NCBI GenBank assembly: GCA_009760855.2
Contig: WPIO01000080.1
Coordinates: 865,001 to 929,000, forward strand
Source of the DNA: Cristatella mucedo
Lineage: Eukaryota > Bryozoa > Phylactolaemata > Cristatellidae
DNA: 64,000 nucleotides
Reading direction: 5' to 3'
The notes beneath the pieces were generated by a model. That model saw only the letters and a program-made list of their open reading frames with translations. It had not been told where the DNA came from and did no database searches. Each line of letters opens with the position of its first letter. Within the stretch, counting starts at the first letter, position 1. The position numbers and the translations under genes are program-made. Positions 13,341 through 23,774 of this stretch are shown here, in pieces.

Positions 13341-13428
13341 TCGGATAACGTTTGCTTTTCGTGTCCATGATTGCAGAATATAATTTTCAAGGACGGTTGA
13401 TGAAATTAATCTGGCAAATATTATCCGA
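13341..13428 (+). repeat. 86-bp foldback module C (88 bp)
   Basis: The left arm is TCGGATAACGTTTGC and the right arm GGCAAATATTATCCGA, with the arms mismatched at two positions. The core keeps GTGTCCATGATTGCAG and TTCAAGGACGGTTGATGA. Confidence 0.75.
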
Positions 13429-14147
13429 TCGAAACAAAACAATAAACTGAGGCACTTGTGTCAAAGCAACGTCGAAATGACAGTGAAACCTTTACCTTGG
13501 AACCTCGAGTATTGGCTCAGTTTTGAAATTCTCATATCACTAGCCTGTACCTCAATCATCTTAAAACTAATATGCCAACCTACCTATGCTCAACTAGTCG
13601 GTCTCTTGTTGTATGTGACACAATGATGGATGCATTCATTATTTTTTCAAGTTCCGTCCGATTTACTTAGTGGTTCAGTGTAGTTTGCCTAAAAGTCCAA
13701 ATTCTGTCGCTTTTTCGGGTGAAACTTTTTAGAGCTAGGCCTTTTGGCTGTAACATGTACGTTCAAAGACTTGTTTATTACCAGAGAATAGACTCATTTG
13801 TTATTACGGCCAGTCTTGTCGTCATAGTAAGATCGCCATGTGAGTTGGCCGTGTTCATAGGTCTCATTCAATGCGTTATACTCCTGAAAACCTACTGTCT
13901 ACACCTGATGCTAACCTCATTTCCCATGGGTAGCTTCATAATAGTCCTTAGTTTGGCCTGACATCACAACTACCAGTTTTCTGTGTGTAACTACACCAAC
14001 TTAAGTACTTTGAAGTAACTTACTTCTGGTCACTGCAACATTATAGCAGTGCTTGTCCTCTCATCTCCGATGAGACTTGCTTCAGTTTGCCAACTCCACA
14101 CCACTCGCTATCTCACGTGTTATCAATGAAGACCCATGATTTAGTCC

Positions 14148-14296
14148 ACTAACAATGTTATTCATGTTGTTTTTCAGCATTCTATTACTCACCATTCAAT
14201 CGCGCTTCCCTTTGCAGCAAATGTAAAGCGCCTAGAAAGAGATTGAGTTCTCTGATGGTGCGTTATCAAGTGTATTATTAGTATTATTATTATTAA
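14148..14296 (+). mobile_element. LINE family A, 3' end fragment
   Basis: CCACTAACAATGTTATTCATG, CCCTTTGCAGCAAATG, TAAAGCGCCTAGAAAG and (ATT)n identify the last 150 bp of family A. The unit sequence right after it (GTATCACAGCACTTC) is the same as after the LINE ending at 20475, so both lie at the same position of the macrosatellite unit. Confidence 0.8.
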
Positions 14297-14476
14297 GACG
14301 TATCACAGCACTTCTCTTTCCTGATTTTTTAATCAGTAGGACCATCCTTTCTAACATGGTATGCAATTCGGGAGCTTCAGGTCAGCCGTGATTGTCTAAA
14401 TTGCTTATCGTTCGAGCTCAACAGTTTGTATTGTCCATGGGTTATGTATGTGCTTACCAGTTCGTTATCCGCGTCT

Positions 14477-14530
14477 TGAGTTCTCTGAGGGCGCTTTATC
14501 AAGTGCATTAATATTGTTATTATCATTCAT
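14477..14530 (+). mobile_element. LINE family A, minimal 3' tail
   Basis: Only about 55 bp of tail is present (TTGAGTTCTCTGAGGGCGC, TTTATCAAGTGCATTA). It is inserted between TTCGTTATC and CATTCAGCCTCGAGG of the macrosatellite unit, which are adjacent in other units. Confidence 0.7.
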
Positions 14531-15221
14531 TCAGCCTCGAGGATGCTCTTCACATTGCTTAGAAGCAGCTCAATTGTGAGCCAATTCATGTTGTTTCTGC
14601 TTATGCAAAATTAATCTGTCCATTCTCTTGCAGTTGCTTTTAGCCTGATTTTGTAGCTCTGCTTTCCCATGGAGTGCAAACCTGGGTGCATAATCTCATG
14701 ACAAGTCGCCACTCACTGACCTTGTCCGGTACGGTACGTTCGGGTGCACTCAGTAAAAGCAAATGAGAATTCAGCGAATTAAACACGTAGCATGTTAGTT
14801 AGTTGAAAATTCCTGCCTGTGCTCGTGCTCGATCTCCACTGCTGGAGGTAGGCTTTTATTGGTACGTCCATTTCAGCCCATTCAACGATTCTCTAAGCAT
14901 GGACGTTTGAATGCATTTGGAAGAAAAATATTATGCGTCGCATTTTCGAGGCACGTTCATCAGATTATTTTACTTCCTGTCATGTTTTATCTGTAAGTCA
15001 CTACTTGAGACTCACACTTGCCTTGATTTTCACTAATCTTTAGTATTAATGTCCGAGCAGCCGGATGTTCGTACAATTAGCTGATTGTAATTTTACAAAT
15101 TTGCATTACCCTGATGGTTCAATCCTTTTTTTGTCCTACGTTGTTAGCTTAAACCCAGTTCAGGGATCGGTTCATCTCCTAAACACCTATCATGACCTAT
15201 GACCTTCCATAGCGTGCTTTA

Positions 15222-15590
15222 TTCTTCCACTTAAAGACCGTCGGTGACAGAAGCTTTTGCTCTGCAGGCCCTAGACTGTGGCACTCGCCTCCACTATTCT
15301 TATGCAACGACAACTACTCTCCTGCCGCCGAATATAGCACATTCTTTCCAGTGGTCCTGAGCTGCTACTTCCATGCCACTCACTACCTCAACAGCTGTTT
15401 TGACTCGGCTATGCTTCCCACCTTTTCTTTGTTTCGTGAAATGAAGTTTGTTGGTTACTGAATGAGTACCGAAAGCCGCATATGCTGGGAGTACGTTATG
15501 CAAAATTCTCCAGCGTTACACCTGCTTAGTCTTTATGGGTTTGTGGAGTCACAGACGAGGATACATCATATTGCATTGCATGCTGTGTTG
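15222..15590 (+). mobile_element. LINE family B, 3' fragment
   Basis: The translation resembles the C-terminal RT tail of family B at 50090-50375 (LKTVGDRSFSSAGPRLWNSL-type sequence), here degraded by substitutions and stops. It is followed by the family B terminus TTTATGGGTTTGTGGAG. It is inserted in the macrosatellite at the GCTTTGTTGCTGCC position, the same place where unit 3 carries its minisatellite and LINE. Confidence 0.75.
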
Positions 15591-15810
15591 CTACTGCCTA
15601 CCCAGTTTACTTTCGATTAAGACAAGACTTTGTCCTGTGCCATACTACCATTAGACCCGAGGTTCCATCGGGAAGCTGATGCAAACTTTCCTTTCTACTG
15701 TTTGTCTACCCGCATGTCGGTGTGCCATGCCAGCCCTAATCGTCAGCTCAACTACTGACGTCAGTCTATCCTTTGCATGCTTGGAATAAGCCTATTTGTC
15801 AGCCTTTATT

Positions 15811-15960
15811 GGCAGCACTAGTGGTTAAGGATCTCGCCCCGATCAAGGTCCTGCCAAGGTCGTTGGGCGCCATCCCCTTGGCATATTTGAGGCACCTGAA
15901 TAGAGATTGAGTTCTCGCAGGGCGCTATACAAATCAATGATTATATATATAATTGGTTTG
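15811..15960 (+). mobile_element. Composite SINE: tRNA-like head plus LINE-A-like tail
   Basis: The head GGCAGCACTAGTGGTTAAGG resembles a tRNA 5' half with an A-box. The 3' part (GAGATTGAGTTCTCGCAGGG, CGCTATACAAATCAATG) is the family-A-like LINE tail, ending in ATTATATATAT. A second copy with an intact B-box (GAGTTCGAGCCTC) lies on the minus strand at 62705-62826. The architecture fits a SINE mobilised by the LINE (inference). Confidence 0.6.
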
Positions 15961-16670
15961 TTGAAACGGCAAAATTGGAACCCCTTGCAATTGCCTTTGT
16001 TCCTAAAATTATGGATTACAATGCAGTCAGTTTCTTTTAGGTTTAGGGTATTTTTGGTGCATCTAGCTCCAACTCTACTCTAATGAACGACTCTACCTTA
16101 CAGGGGGATGTGCGGCAAGGACGCCCATTACATATATTACATATGGCTTGGGCAAGGTTAAATCTTCGGTCTGGAGCTTAATGTTTGTAAGCTCCTTTGC
16201 TAACCTTCATCAGCCAACATTGACCGTGCACTGAATACTCAAGGACGATATCTGGGCGAAACAGATGTAGCAACATAAGTAAAAAGCCTGTCAGGTAAGC
16301 AAGAACAAGTTTACGTGTGATAATTGCCAATCCTTACTTGAAAAAAGGGCAACAGGATACGACAAACTTTAGTCATTACGCTGTAACTTGGTGCTTTTGT
16401 CACCATTACCTAATATCACCACACACTGAACTAGCTTTCGTATAAATTTATTTCCTCGTCAATTTCCTTCCAATGGTTTGATACCATAACTTGCCGTTTT
16501 CCAAACTTAACTTTCCTTGTCTTGCGACAGTCATCACAGTTTTCTCGTGATCCGGGAAAGGTTTAATTGAAGCAGCGGGCAGTCTTCTTCGAAGCCTTTT
16601 ATGCATCAATTTTCAAGCACGAGTTGAATTCTCCTTGCATCTCAGTGTTGTAGTTCTATTCTGATGTCGG

Positions 16671-16756
16671 TCGGATAACGTGTGCAATACGTGTCCATGA
16701 TTGCAGGATACAATGTTCAAGGACGGTTAATGACATAAATGGCAAACGTTATCCGA
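16671..16756 (+). repeat. 86-bp foldback module D
   Basis: The left arm is TCGGATAACGTGTGC and the right arm GGCAAACGTTATCCGA, with one mismatch. The core keeps GTGTCCATGATTGCAG and GTTCAAGGACGGTTAATGAC. Copy E lies 1,512 bp downstream in the same orientation. Confidence 0.8.
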
Positions 16757-18182
16757 TCAAAACAAACCAATGAACTACAACACTGGTGTCCAAGCAATGC
16801 AGAACTGACACTTAACTTTTCACCTCTAGCCCTTACGCATTAGCCGTTAGGACATTTGCAAATAACTAGCCTGTCCTCAACTATCTTAAAACTGGTACCA
16901 AAACCTCGGTTCAACAAGTTGGATTCTACATGTATGAGATACAACGATAGGTGCATTCATTTTTTTGAAGTGTTGCTTACAATTTCCTTTGTGGTTTGAC
17001 GTAGTTAGCCTAAACGTAAAACGAAGCATGTCCATCAGATCCGTTGAGTTCCTGTCATCTTTAATCCGTCAGCAGTATACTCTGTCTGCTGAATGCTTGC
17101 TCACTACTTGAAACTCACGCTGGCCATGGTTTTGTCTAATCTTTTGTGCTAATGGCCGAGCAGTCGGACATTTGTACTATTGATGGATTGTAATTTTATA
17201 AATTGTTATCCCCATGGTGCTACCCTTTATTTGTCCCTACGTTGTTAGTTGATTGGATTTTCTGCGATCAGTTGATCTCTTGAACACCTACCACATATGA
17301 CCCTCTGCAGTATGCTTTGTTGCTGCCACTGCCTCAGTTTACTTTTTATTAAGGCAGACCTTGCACCAGTGGCTAACTACAATTAGCCCGATAGTGCTAT
17401 TGAGTAGGTGGTGCCAATTCCTCTTTTCTACCTGCCATGCACGTTGGCTTGCTACGCCAGCCCTAATCGTCTGCTCATCTAACTGCTGGCGTCAGCCTTT
17501 CAGTTGCATGTTTCATCTTTGTTCATTCAGCAGCCTTTATTGGTTTCGTGATCTGTTGAGGCAAAAATTGGAAGCCCTGGCGTTTGCCGGCATTCCTGAC
17601 AGCCCAAGGAATGCAAATCCATAATTCTTTTGTCTTTTTTTGGGCATCTTGCTTCTACTCTACTCGGATGAATTTCCCCAACCACTGCCGTAGTCCTTTT
17701 ATGTTTTTAAGCTCCTTTGTTAACCTTTCTCAGTTGAAATTAACCATACAGTGCATTCTTATCGACGGCATTCGGGTGAAACAGTAATAGCAACCAAAGT
17801 AAAAAGCCTTTCAGTCGAGTGAGAACCAATTCACTTGCGATTACTGCATATCTTTTCTCAAAAAGGGTGACGTGAAATGAAGTGGCTTTATTCATAGGAC
17901 TGTAACTTGATGCTTTTGTCTCCGGCCATTCACACACTATTGCTACACTGCTGTAGCTTTTGTTCAAACCGATTTCCTCGGCGGCAGCCATGCACTGGCT
18001 CGATACCATAACTTCCAGTTTTCTAAGTGCGATTTGATTTGCCTTGCTGAATTCATCTCGTGATCTAGCTAGATTCAACTAGAGAAATAGACAGTCTTCG
18101 CAGTTTTTTACGAAACAATGAGGAATTTTGAGCTTGAATTGAATTCTTACACCTCACTGTTGTAGTTCTATTCTGACGTCGG

Positions 18183-18268
18183 TCGGATAACGTTTACTAT
18201 ATGTATCCATGATTGCACAATGCAATGTTCAAGGACGGTTGATGACATAAGTGGCAAACGTTATCCGA
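18183..18268 (+). repeat. 86-bp foldback module E
   Basis: The left arm is TCGGATAACGTTTAC and the right arm GGCAAACGTTATCCGA. The core has ATCCATGATTGCA and GTTCAAGGACGGTTGATGAC. The overall length is identical to copies B and D. Confidence 0.8.
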
Positions 18269-19017
18269 TCGTAACGAATCAATGAACTACCCCACTCGTG
18301 TCAAAGCAACGTCAAAATGACACTGAGATTTTCACATCAGAACCTTTAGTATTGGCCTAGTTTTGAAATCTACATTAAAATTTTAAAAAAAAATCTCAGC
18401 AAGAACCAATGTATTCGTTATATTTATCTTGCCCTGATGATCAGATCGTCATTTGAGTTGGCTGAGTTAATAGGTCTCTCGTTTATTGTGTTAATCTCCT
18501 GGTTACCTACTGTGTTCACTCGATGCTACTCTCAGTTCAAACATATTGCTCCATGGGAGTCCTTGCTTTGGCTCGTCATCACTACTACCAGCTTCCAGTG
18601 TGTTATTATACCTCTCGGCTCTTTCAATGTCACCTTATTGTCGAAGCAAAGTTTCGGCTATAGTAGTGCATGCCATCTTAGCCACGCGATGGGATATGCT
18701 GCAGTTTGCCTACTCGTACCACTCGCTTGCTCACGCGTTATCGAATAAGAGGTATAACGGCCTTTCTAACCTGGGATGCAATCGGGATTTTTAGGGTCAG
18801 CTGTGATAGGCCAAATCGCTCTCAGTTCGAGCACAGCCGATTTTAGTGTCCATACGTTTTTGTTTCTTAGCAACGCCGGCACTTCCTTCAGCTTCGAGGA
18901 CGCTGTCGAATTGTTTAGGTTCTTTATTTTCGGCTTCGGTTATTATTGCTCTTGCAAACTGAACCCTTAGAGTGCCTTTCAGCCTTTTTCTGTAGCCCTG
19001 CTTTATCAAGGACTGCA

Positions 19018-20475
19018 GATGCACAAAATCCAAAGACGCTGATGTCGACGATCAACCGTCTACTCAACCGCTCCCAAGTTAGCTCTTTGCCTAATGATCC
19101 CTGTGATGATCTCTCCGATCGCTTCGATAGCTTCTTTGTCCAGAAGATAGACAAGATCAGCGAGTCTATCCCTACGATAGCAGCAACCCCTGGAATGCTA
19201 TCCCTCAGTTCCTTGCAGCACCTTACTGTCTACATTCAAGGAGCTCACTAGTGACCTCGTCCTGAAGTCCATATCCCAATCAAAGAAGACTAGTCCTTTG
19301 GACCCTATTCTCACTGCCCTGCTTCTACGTTACTTAGATATCTGCTGCTGCCATGCATAGCTAACATCCAAAATTTGTCATTCGCCTCGGGTCATATCAC
19401 AGCGCCTTCCAAAAAATCACTAGTCATACCACAACTCAAACTAATAGTAATAATAATAATACACTGTATTAAGCGCCCTCAGAGAACTGAATCTCTTTCT
19501 AGGTGCTTTACATTTACTGCAAAGGAAACACGATTAAGTGGTAAGTGGTATCATGCTTGATAGGCAACAATAATGCTAATAATAACTACTCATGAAAGTA
19601 ACGTTATACCAAGAGAACTTTGGCAAGTTAAGGGCGATATATCAAATGCTTTGGTTATTGTTATATTGATATTATTATGAACTTCAGCCCAGCCTTTCTT
19701 CTACCACTCATATCAAAGAGACTAGAACGAGTCGTGGCAGACCGGCTTAACTCGTATGTTGAAAGTTTGTCCGTTTTTAGAGCTAATGACTCAACAGAGT
19801 CAGCATTGCTTCGTGCATATTGCGATCTACTTAAGAATGCAGGCTTTGGTAGAGCCGCTAGGCTCGTTTTCTTGATCCTCCGGTGAACTCCTTTCGAAGT
19901 TCTCGTATCAGACCACTTCTCGCCGACCAGCACTGGCAACGCATCAAACTCATGGTTTTGTCGCTCGCTTTTAGGTCTCTTCATTCTTTGGCTCAAGCCT
20001 ACCTATCAGATCTACTCACCCACCCATCGTACCACTTGCTTTTCGGAATCTAACTGTTTACCTATAACTCGTACACACCTATTATCCTCTGGAGACCGTG
20101 CATTTAGTTCGTATGCTCCCCAAGCTTGGTGCTCACTCCCGACTTGTGTCATGACATCCCCTGGCTTGACCGCAATTTAAGAAGAACTTGAAACGCCTAT
20201 TTAGGACACCATTTATTAAATCCCCGTGATTCGTCCTTTATGCGTTTGTGGGTGCTGATATTGTTGCATGCCACCACTAACCACGCGTGCATGCTTACCA
20301 CGTGCATGTCACCCCTAACCATGTTGTTCATGTTGTCTATCAAGCATGATGTTTATCAAGCAAGCAATCACCATTCAATCGTGTTTCCCTTTTGCAGCAA
20401 ATGTAAAACGCCTAGAAAGAGATTAAGTTCTCTGAGGGCGCTTTATCAATTGCATTATTAGTACTATTATAATTA
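19018..20475 (+). mobile_element. LINE family A copy, degenerate
   Basis: The copy starts in the region just upstream of the RT (CACAAAATCCAAAGACGC; encoded SSLPNDPCDDLSDRF and FFVQKIDKISESI). It continues into the RT N-terminal part at 19676-19880, then jumps by an internal deletion to the C-terminal part at about 19905-20170, and ends with a typical 3' tail at 20390-20475. Several frame breaks are present. A tail of another copy in the opposite orientation is nested at 19444-19575. Confidence 0.8.
19444..19575 (-). mobile_element. LINE family A 3' tail nested in reverse
   Basis: On the plus strand it reads (TAA)n, then AAGCGCCCTCAGAGAACTG and TAGGTGCTTTACATTTACTG, the reverse complement of the family A terminus. 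It lies inside the LINE at 19018-20475. Confidence 0.75.
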
Positions 20476-20599
20476 AAAAGTATCACAGCACTTCGCTCTT
20501 TCCTGATTTTTTTTCATCAGTTAGGCTATCCTTTCTAACATGGTGTGCAATGCGGGAGCGTCAGGTCAGCCGCGATTGCCTAAATTGCTCATCGTTCGA

Positions 20600-20695
20600 G
20601 CTCGAAAGTTTTCAGCAAGCTAAGCGCCTATAAATAAGTTGATTTCTCTCAGGTTGCTCTATCAAGTGCGTTTTTAGTATTAGAACTGCGGCGAT
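20600..20695 (+). mobile_element. Old LINE family A tail remnant
   Basis: AGCTAAGCGCCTATAAATAAG and TTGCTCTATCAAGTGCG fit a strongly diverged family A tail without the upstream part. Confidence 0.45.
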
Positions 20696-22084
20696 CGGTT
20701 TTTATGTGTTTTGTGCAATTGCAATTGGTCCATTCATCTGATTTTCTTCGTTGGTTTGTAGAGTTTGTCGAGTTTAGCTAAAAGTGTGAAATAAAATGTG
20801 AAGGTGAAGAAGCCCTTGCATTTGCCATTGCTCGTGACAGCATAGGAATTTAGACTTCATATTTTTTTGTCATCTAGTGCTACTGTACTCGAATGAATGT
20901 CCCTAACCTCCGTTCCGGACTTTAATATCTGTACGCTCCTTTGTTAACCTTTGTCAGCCGAAATCGACTGTGCGCCGCATTCTTATTGACGATATCCAAA
21001 TGAAACAGATGTTGCAACTAAAGTAAAAACCTTGTCACGTAAGCAAGAACAAAATCATGCATGATAATGACTTATTGTTTTTTGAAAAAAGAATGACCTG
21101 GTAGGATATGGCTTTCGTCACCTCAACAACCTGCAAACATTGCTTCGATGGTTTATGGTTCGTAAAGTTGGAACTCTGAGTCGAATACTGCACATCTTTT
21201 CGTTAATTTGTATTTTGCTGTCAATATTTTTCCTGGGTACTTCGCATGAGACATGGTTAGCCATTCGCATTCATAATTTGCGAGCATTTTTGGCGCGTGA
21301 ATTTTGCTAAATCTTCGGTTTCAACTTGCAGTAGATTTATTTATAGGTCCTTAGAGCAAATTATCAAAGCTTAGACAAATCTTCAATTGCAGTTACTCAA
21401 CATATACCGGCATGCTCCTTTACTACTGATCTGGTTTTGCTGAGTTTTACGATCTCGAAAATTGCGATAGGAGATATTACGGCTACGTGGCTGTAGCAAC
21501 GAATGTTGAAAATAAATTTAGTAGTAAGCAAGATGAAACTGTTTTGATCTAACCGCATAGCTTGTCCTGATGATCAGATTGAGACCTCTGAGTTATCTAT
21601 AGTCACTGGTCTCTCATGTAATGTGTGCATCCTCATGTAAGCTACCGTTTTCCCCAGACAAATCTCCGTTTAAATGTATTTCTGTGTGAGACCACGCTTC
21701 GGTTCTACATCACTGCTTCCAACTTCACAATTTTAGTTCTACCACACGTTTTGCTTCGTACGTCATCCTTTTTAACCTCTCGTCTGGCGGCTTAATCGTC
21801 GGATCTGTGCGAATAATCCTTTGTTACCCTGGATGCATTTCGGAGCGTTTGGTCAGCTGAGCTTGTCAAAATTGCTCACTGCTTTAGCATAACAGTGCTT
21901 AGTTGTCCTCACGTTTTGTGCCTATAGTACTTCCTCGTTTGCTATAAATGCCAGCACTTCATGCTGCCTCGAGACTGCTCATGTTGCTTAGAAGCTCAAT
22001 TTTGGGCTACGGTTAGTTTGTGCTCGTGCAAAATGAATCCATCCAATTAACCAATTATATCCTTGTCGTTCATCCTGAATCTTC

Positions 22085-22262
22085 AGTCCAGCTCTGTGCC
22101 TTTATGGCACACTAGTCAAGGCTGTTGCTTGTCACGACCTTGGTTTCGAGGTCATGGGTCCGAATCCTGCGGTGGGCGATTCTATTTTGCAGCTGCTAGC
22201 AGTGGTGATAGCCATAAAGGCAGTGGTGTTGTCGTACAAAAGAGGCCGTTAAGACAGCCCAA
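22085..22262 (+). mobile_element. tRNA-derived SINE, copy 1
   Basis: The A-box-like TGGCACACTAGTCAAGG is followed by CACGACCTTGGTTTCGAGG and the B-box-like GGGTCCGAATCCTG. The shared body follows: GCTAGCAGTGGTGATAGCC, then TACAAAAGAGGCCG. Related copies lie at 43115, 50985 and 52545. It lacks the features of a functional tRNA (no clean acceptor stem), so it is annotated as a SINE. Confidence 0.65.
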
Positions 22263-22329
22263 TATTCAACTTATTCTAGTGGTTTGTCCATGGATTGCAA
22301 CTGCTGTTAATAGCTTTACGTTAAATTGC

Positions 22330-23293
22330 CACTGACCGTGACGGAGTTATCATTTCAACTGTAATAAGTGCTGGCTTTATACCTATCTATAACAAATTCT
22401 ATGAAGGCGATATCTATGAAAGTACTGTGGACAACTGACGAAGCCACGAAAACCTCGAGCGATTCTAGGCCATTTACAGGCATTTGCCAACCACCAGTGG
22501 TGTCTGCGTGGCAGCAAAACATTTCTTCGTACTAGATTGACTGGCTAGCAATAAGAACGGTTGAGGGTATGCAACCTAGCAAGTCTGTAGAGTAATGGAA
22601 ATTGAGTTTCCTAGCTTTGTGGCCCTCAGATTAGGATATGTACTCGTAAAACCCACTTCTTGAATAATCTGCTGATGCGACTGGGAGCTAGGCTTTGGTG
22701 CTTGGAATCCTCACTTGACATCCAACTAGGATGGAAGACTGCAACAACCAGGCTACGATAACAACCGATAATAAGTACTCTGACGCTCACTGTATCCAGC
22801 CTTCTCCGGGGCTTCCTTTCTCTCTTACGGTCTCGTTCTTTTGTATTTTAGCCTACAAGTATTCGGTCATTTTGCTTCTCAAGGCTGCAGTTTCCTTAAT
22901 TAACTAGCCAACCTACGACCTACTCTAGAGAGCATTTTATATCTCCATTACCTACTTTTTTCAGCAAACGTAGCATACCTACAGGACAGTGCGAAAAGCG
23001 AGCCGTCTAGTCTGCATGGCTCAGACGAATAGCAGGACGCCGCACTAGATGAGCACCTAAGCCCCCTCCTCCGGAAGCAGTCGTTTGTCTTTGCGGCTGA
23101 CCTTAACCGCCCACCGGTGCCGGCTAATAAATGGCCGACGGCGACTAAGCTCATCCGAGGGCAACTGCCGGGCGTGTCCCCTGTGACTGAGCGCATGCGC
23201 ATCCGCTGCCAGCCGGCGCTGCCACCGACCTGGTAGCTGCGTCTGACGGCGGTCACTCTTGGGGCTGCAGCCGACGCGGTCGGTCAGGCCTGT
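22330..23293. other. Junction and putative upstream region of the CUB gene
   Basis: Sequence related to the macrosatellite fades out around 22,400. From about 22,990 the sequence becomes GC-rich and remains so through exon 1 of the gene that follows. No TATA box or other promoter element is convincing. The reading frame of exon 1 is closed upstream by a TAG at 23234-23236, so the start codon lies downstream of it. Confidence 0.5.
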
Positions 23294-23774
23294 ATGTACA
23301 CGGTGCAGTCCTGTCTTCCTTCGCCCGATCGCACGAGGTTCGAAGACGTCATGCGGACGTTCGACAGGCGATTCGCCGCCGTTGCCGACAGCGGTTGGCC
23401 GTTGGCGAGAGTAGCCCCTGCCCGAGCTCAAACGCCGCGCAGCCGCACTGCCGCTGCGCGGCTGCTGACGCTGCTGTCGCTGCTATTCATCGGACCGGCC
23501 GTCGCGATGCCGCACCGATGGGAGGACGATGCTGGAGACCATCTGCCGGCGATGCTTCGAGTAAAGGGAACGCCCCTCGCCGATAGGCAGAGCCGTGACG
23601 CCGACTCTGACGCATCGGCGGGCTGGCACAAGGATCAAGTCCTCGCATGGCTAGCCGACGTAGACATCGAGCCATTGCACCTGCTGCCTCCGCCGCCACA
23701 GCAGCCCTCTGGATCCCTGCCGACATCCGGCGGCCGCCCGGCGGCGGAGCTGCGACGACGGAAGAGACAGATAG
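23294..23774 (+). CDS. CUB gene exon 1: signal peptide, propeptide, furin site
   Basis: The first in-frame ATG after the upstream stop is at 23294; a second, at 23351, shortens the long basic N-region. The hydrophobic stretch [17 protein letters not shown] is the likely signal core. The exon ends [10 protein letters not shown], one base into a codon, at a strong donor (ATAG/GTGAGC). The exon is CpG- and GC-rich, which opens reading frames on the other strand too. Confidence 0.82.

Larger units (their letters stand above)
9293..14708. repeat. Macrosatellite unit 3, expanded by LINE and minisatellite insertions
   Basis: The unit runs from the landmark copy at 9293 to the copy at 14709, 5.4 kb. 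About 2 kb of the excess is the family A tail (10105-10195), the 14-bp minisatellite and the LINE copy at 10692-12112. Unit sequence resumes at about 12115 (AGTTTACTTTTGGTGAAGG). The ACAGATGTAG module occurs twice (12555 and 12914), so there is a small internal duplication. A foldback module lies at 13341-13428 and two further LINE tails at 14148 and 14477. Confidence 0.7.
14709..22328. repeat. Macrosatellite unit 4, enlarged by insertions and internal duplication
   Basis: The unit runs from the landmark copy at 14709 to a diverged copy at 22329 (CCACTGACCGTGACGG). It is about 7.6 kb because it contains a family B LINE fragment (15222-15590), a composite SINE (15811-15960), a family A LINE (19018-20475) and duplicated internal modules. 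The CACTACTTGA module occurs at 14999 and 17100. The ACAGATGTAG module occurs at 16258, 17776 and 21003. Foldback modules lie at 16671 and 18183. A start module recurs at about 21121. This is the last recognisable unit of the array. Confidence 0.65.

Noticed and set aside
3888-18268. CRISPR-like array of palindromic repeats
   Set aside because: Spacing of 1.5-5.7 kb, one reversed copy and animal-type surroundings exclude a CRISPR array.
1-22330. Tandem protein-coding gene family
   Set aside because: No frame above about 110 residues outside LINE and minisatellite DNA, frames are not conserved between units, and indels are not multiples of three.
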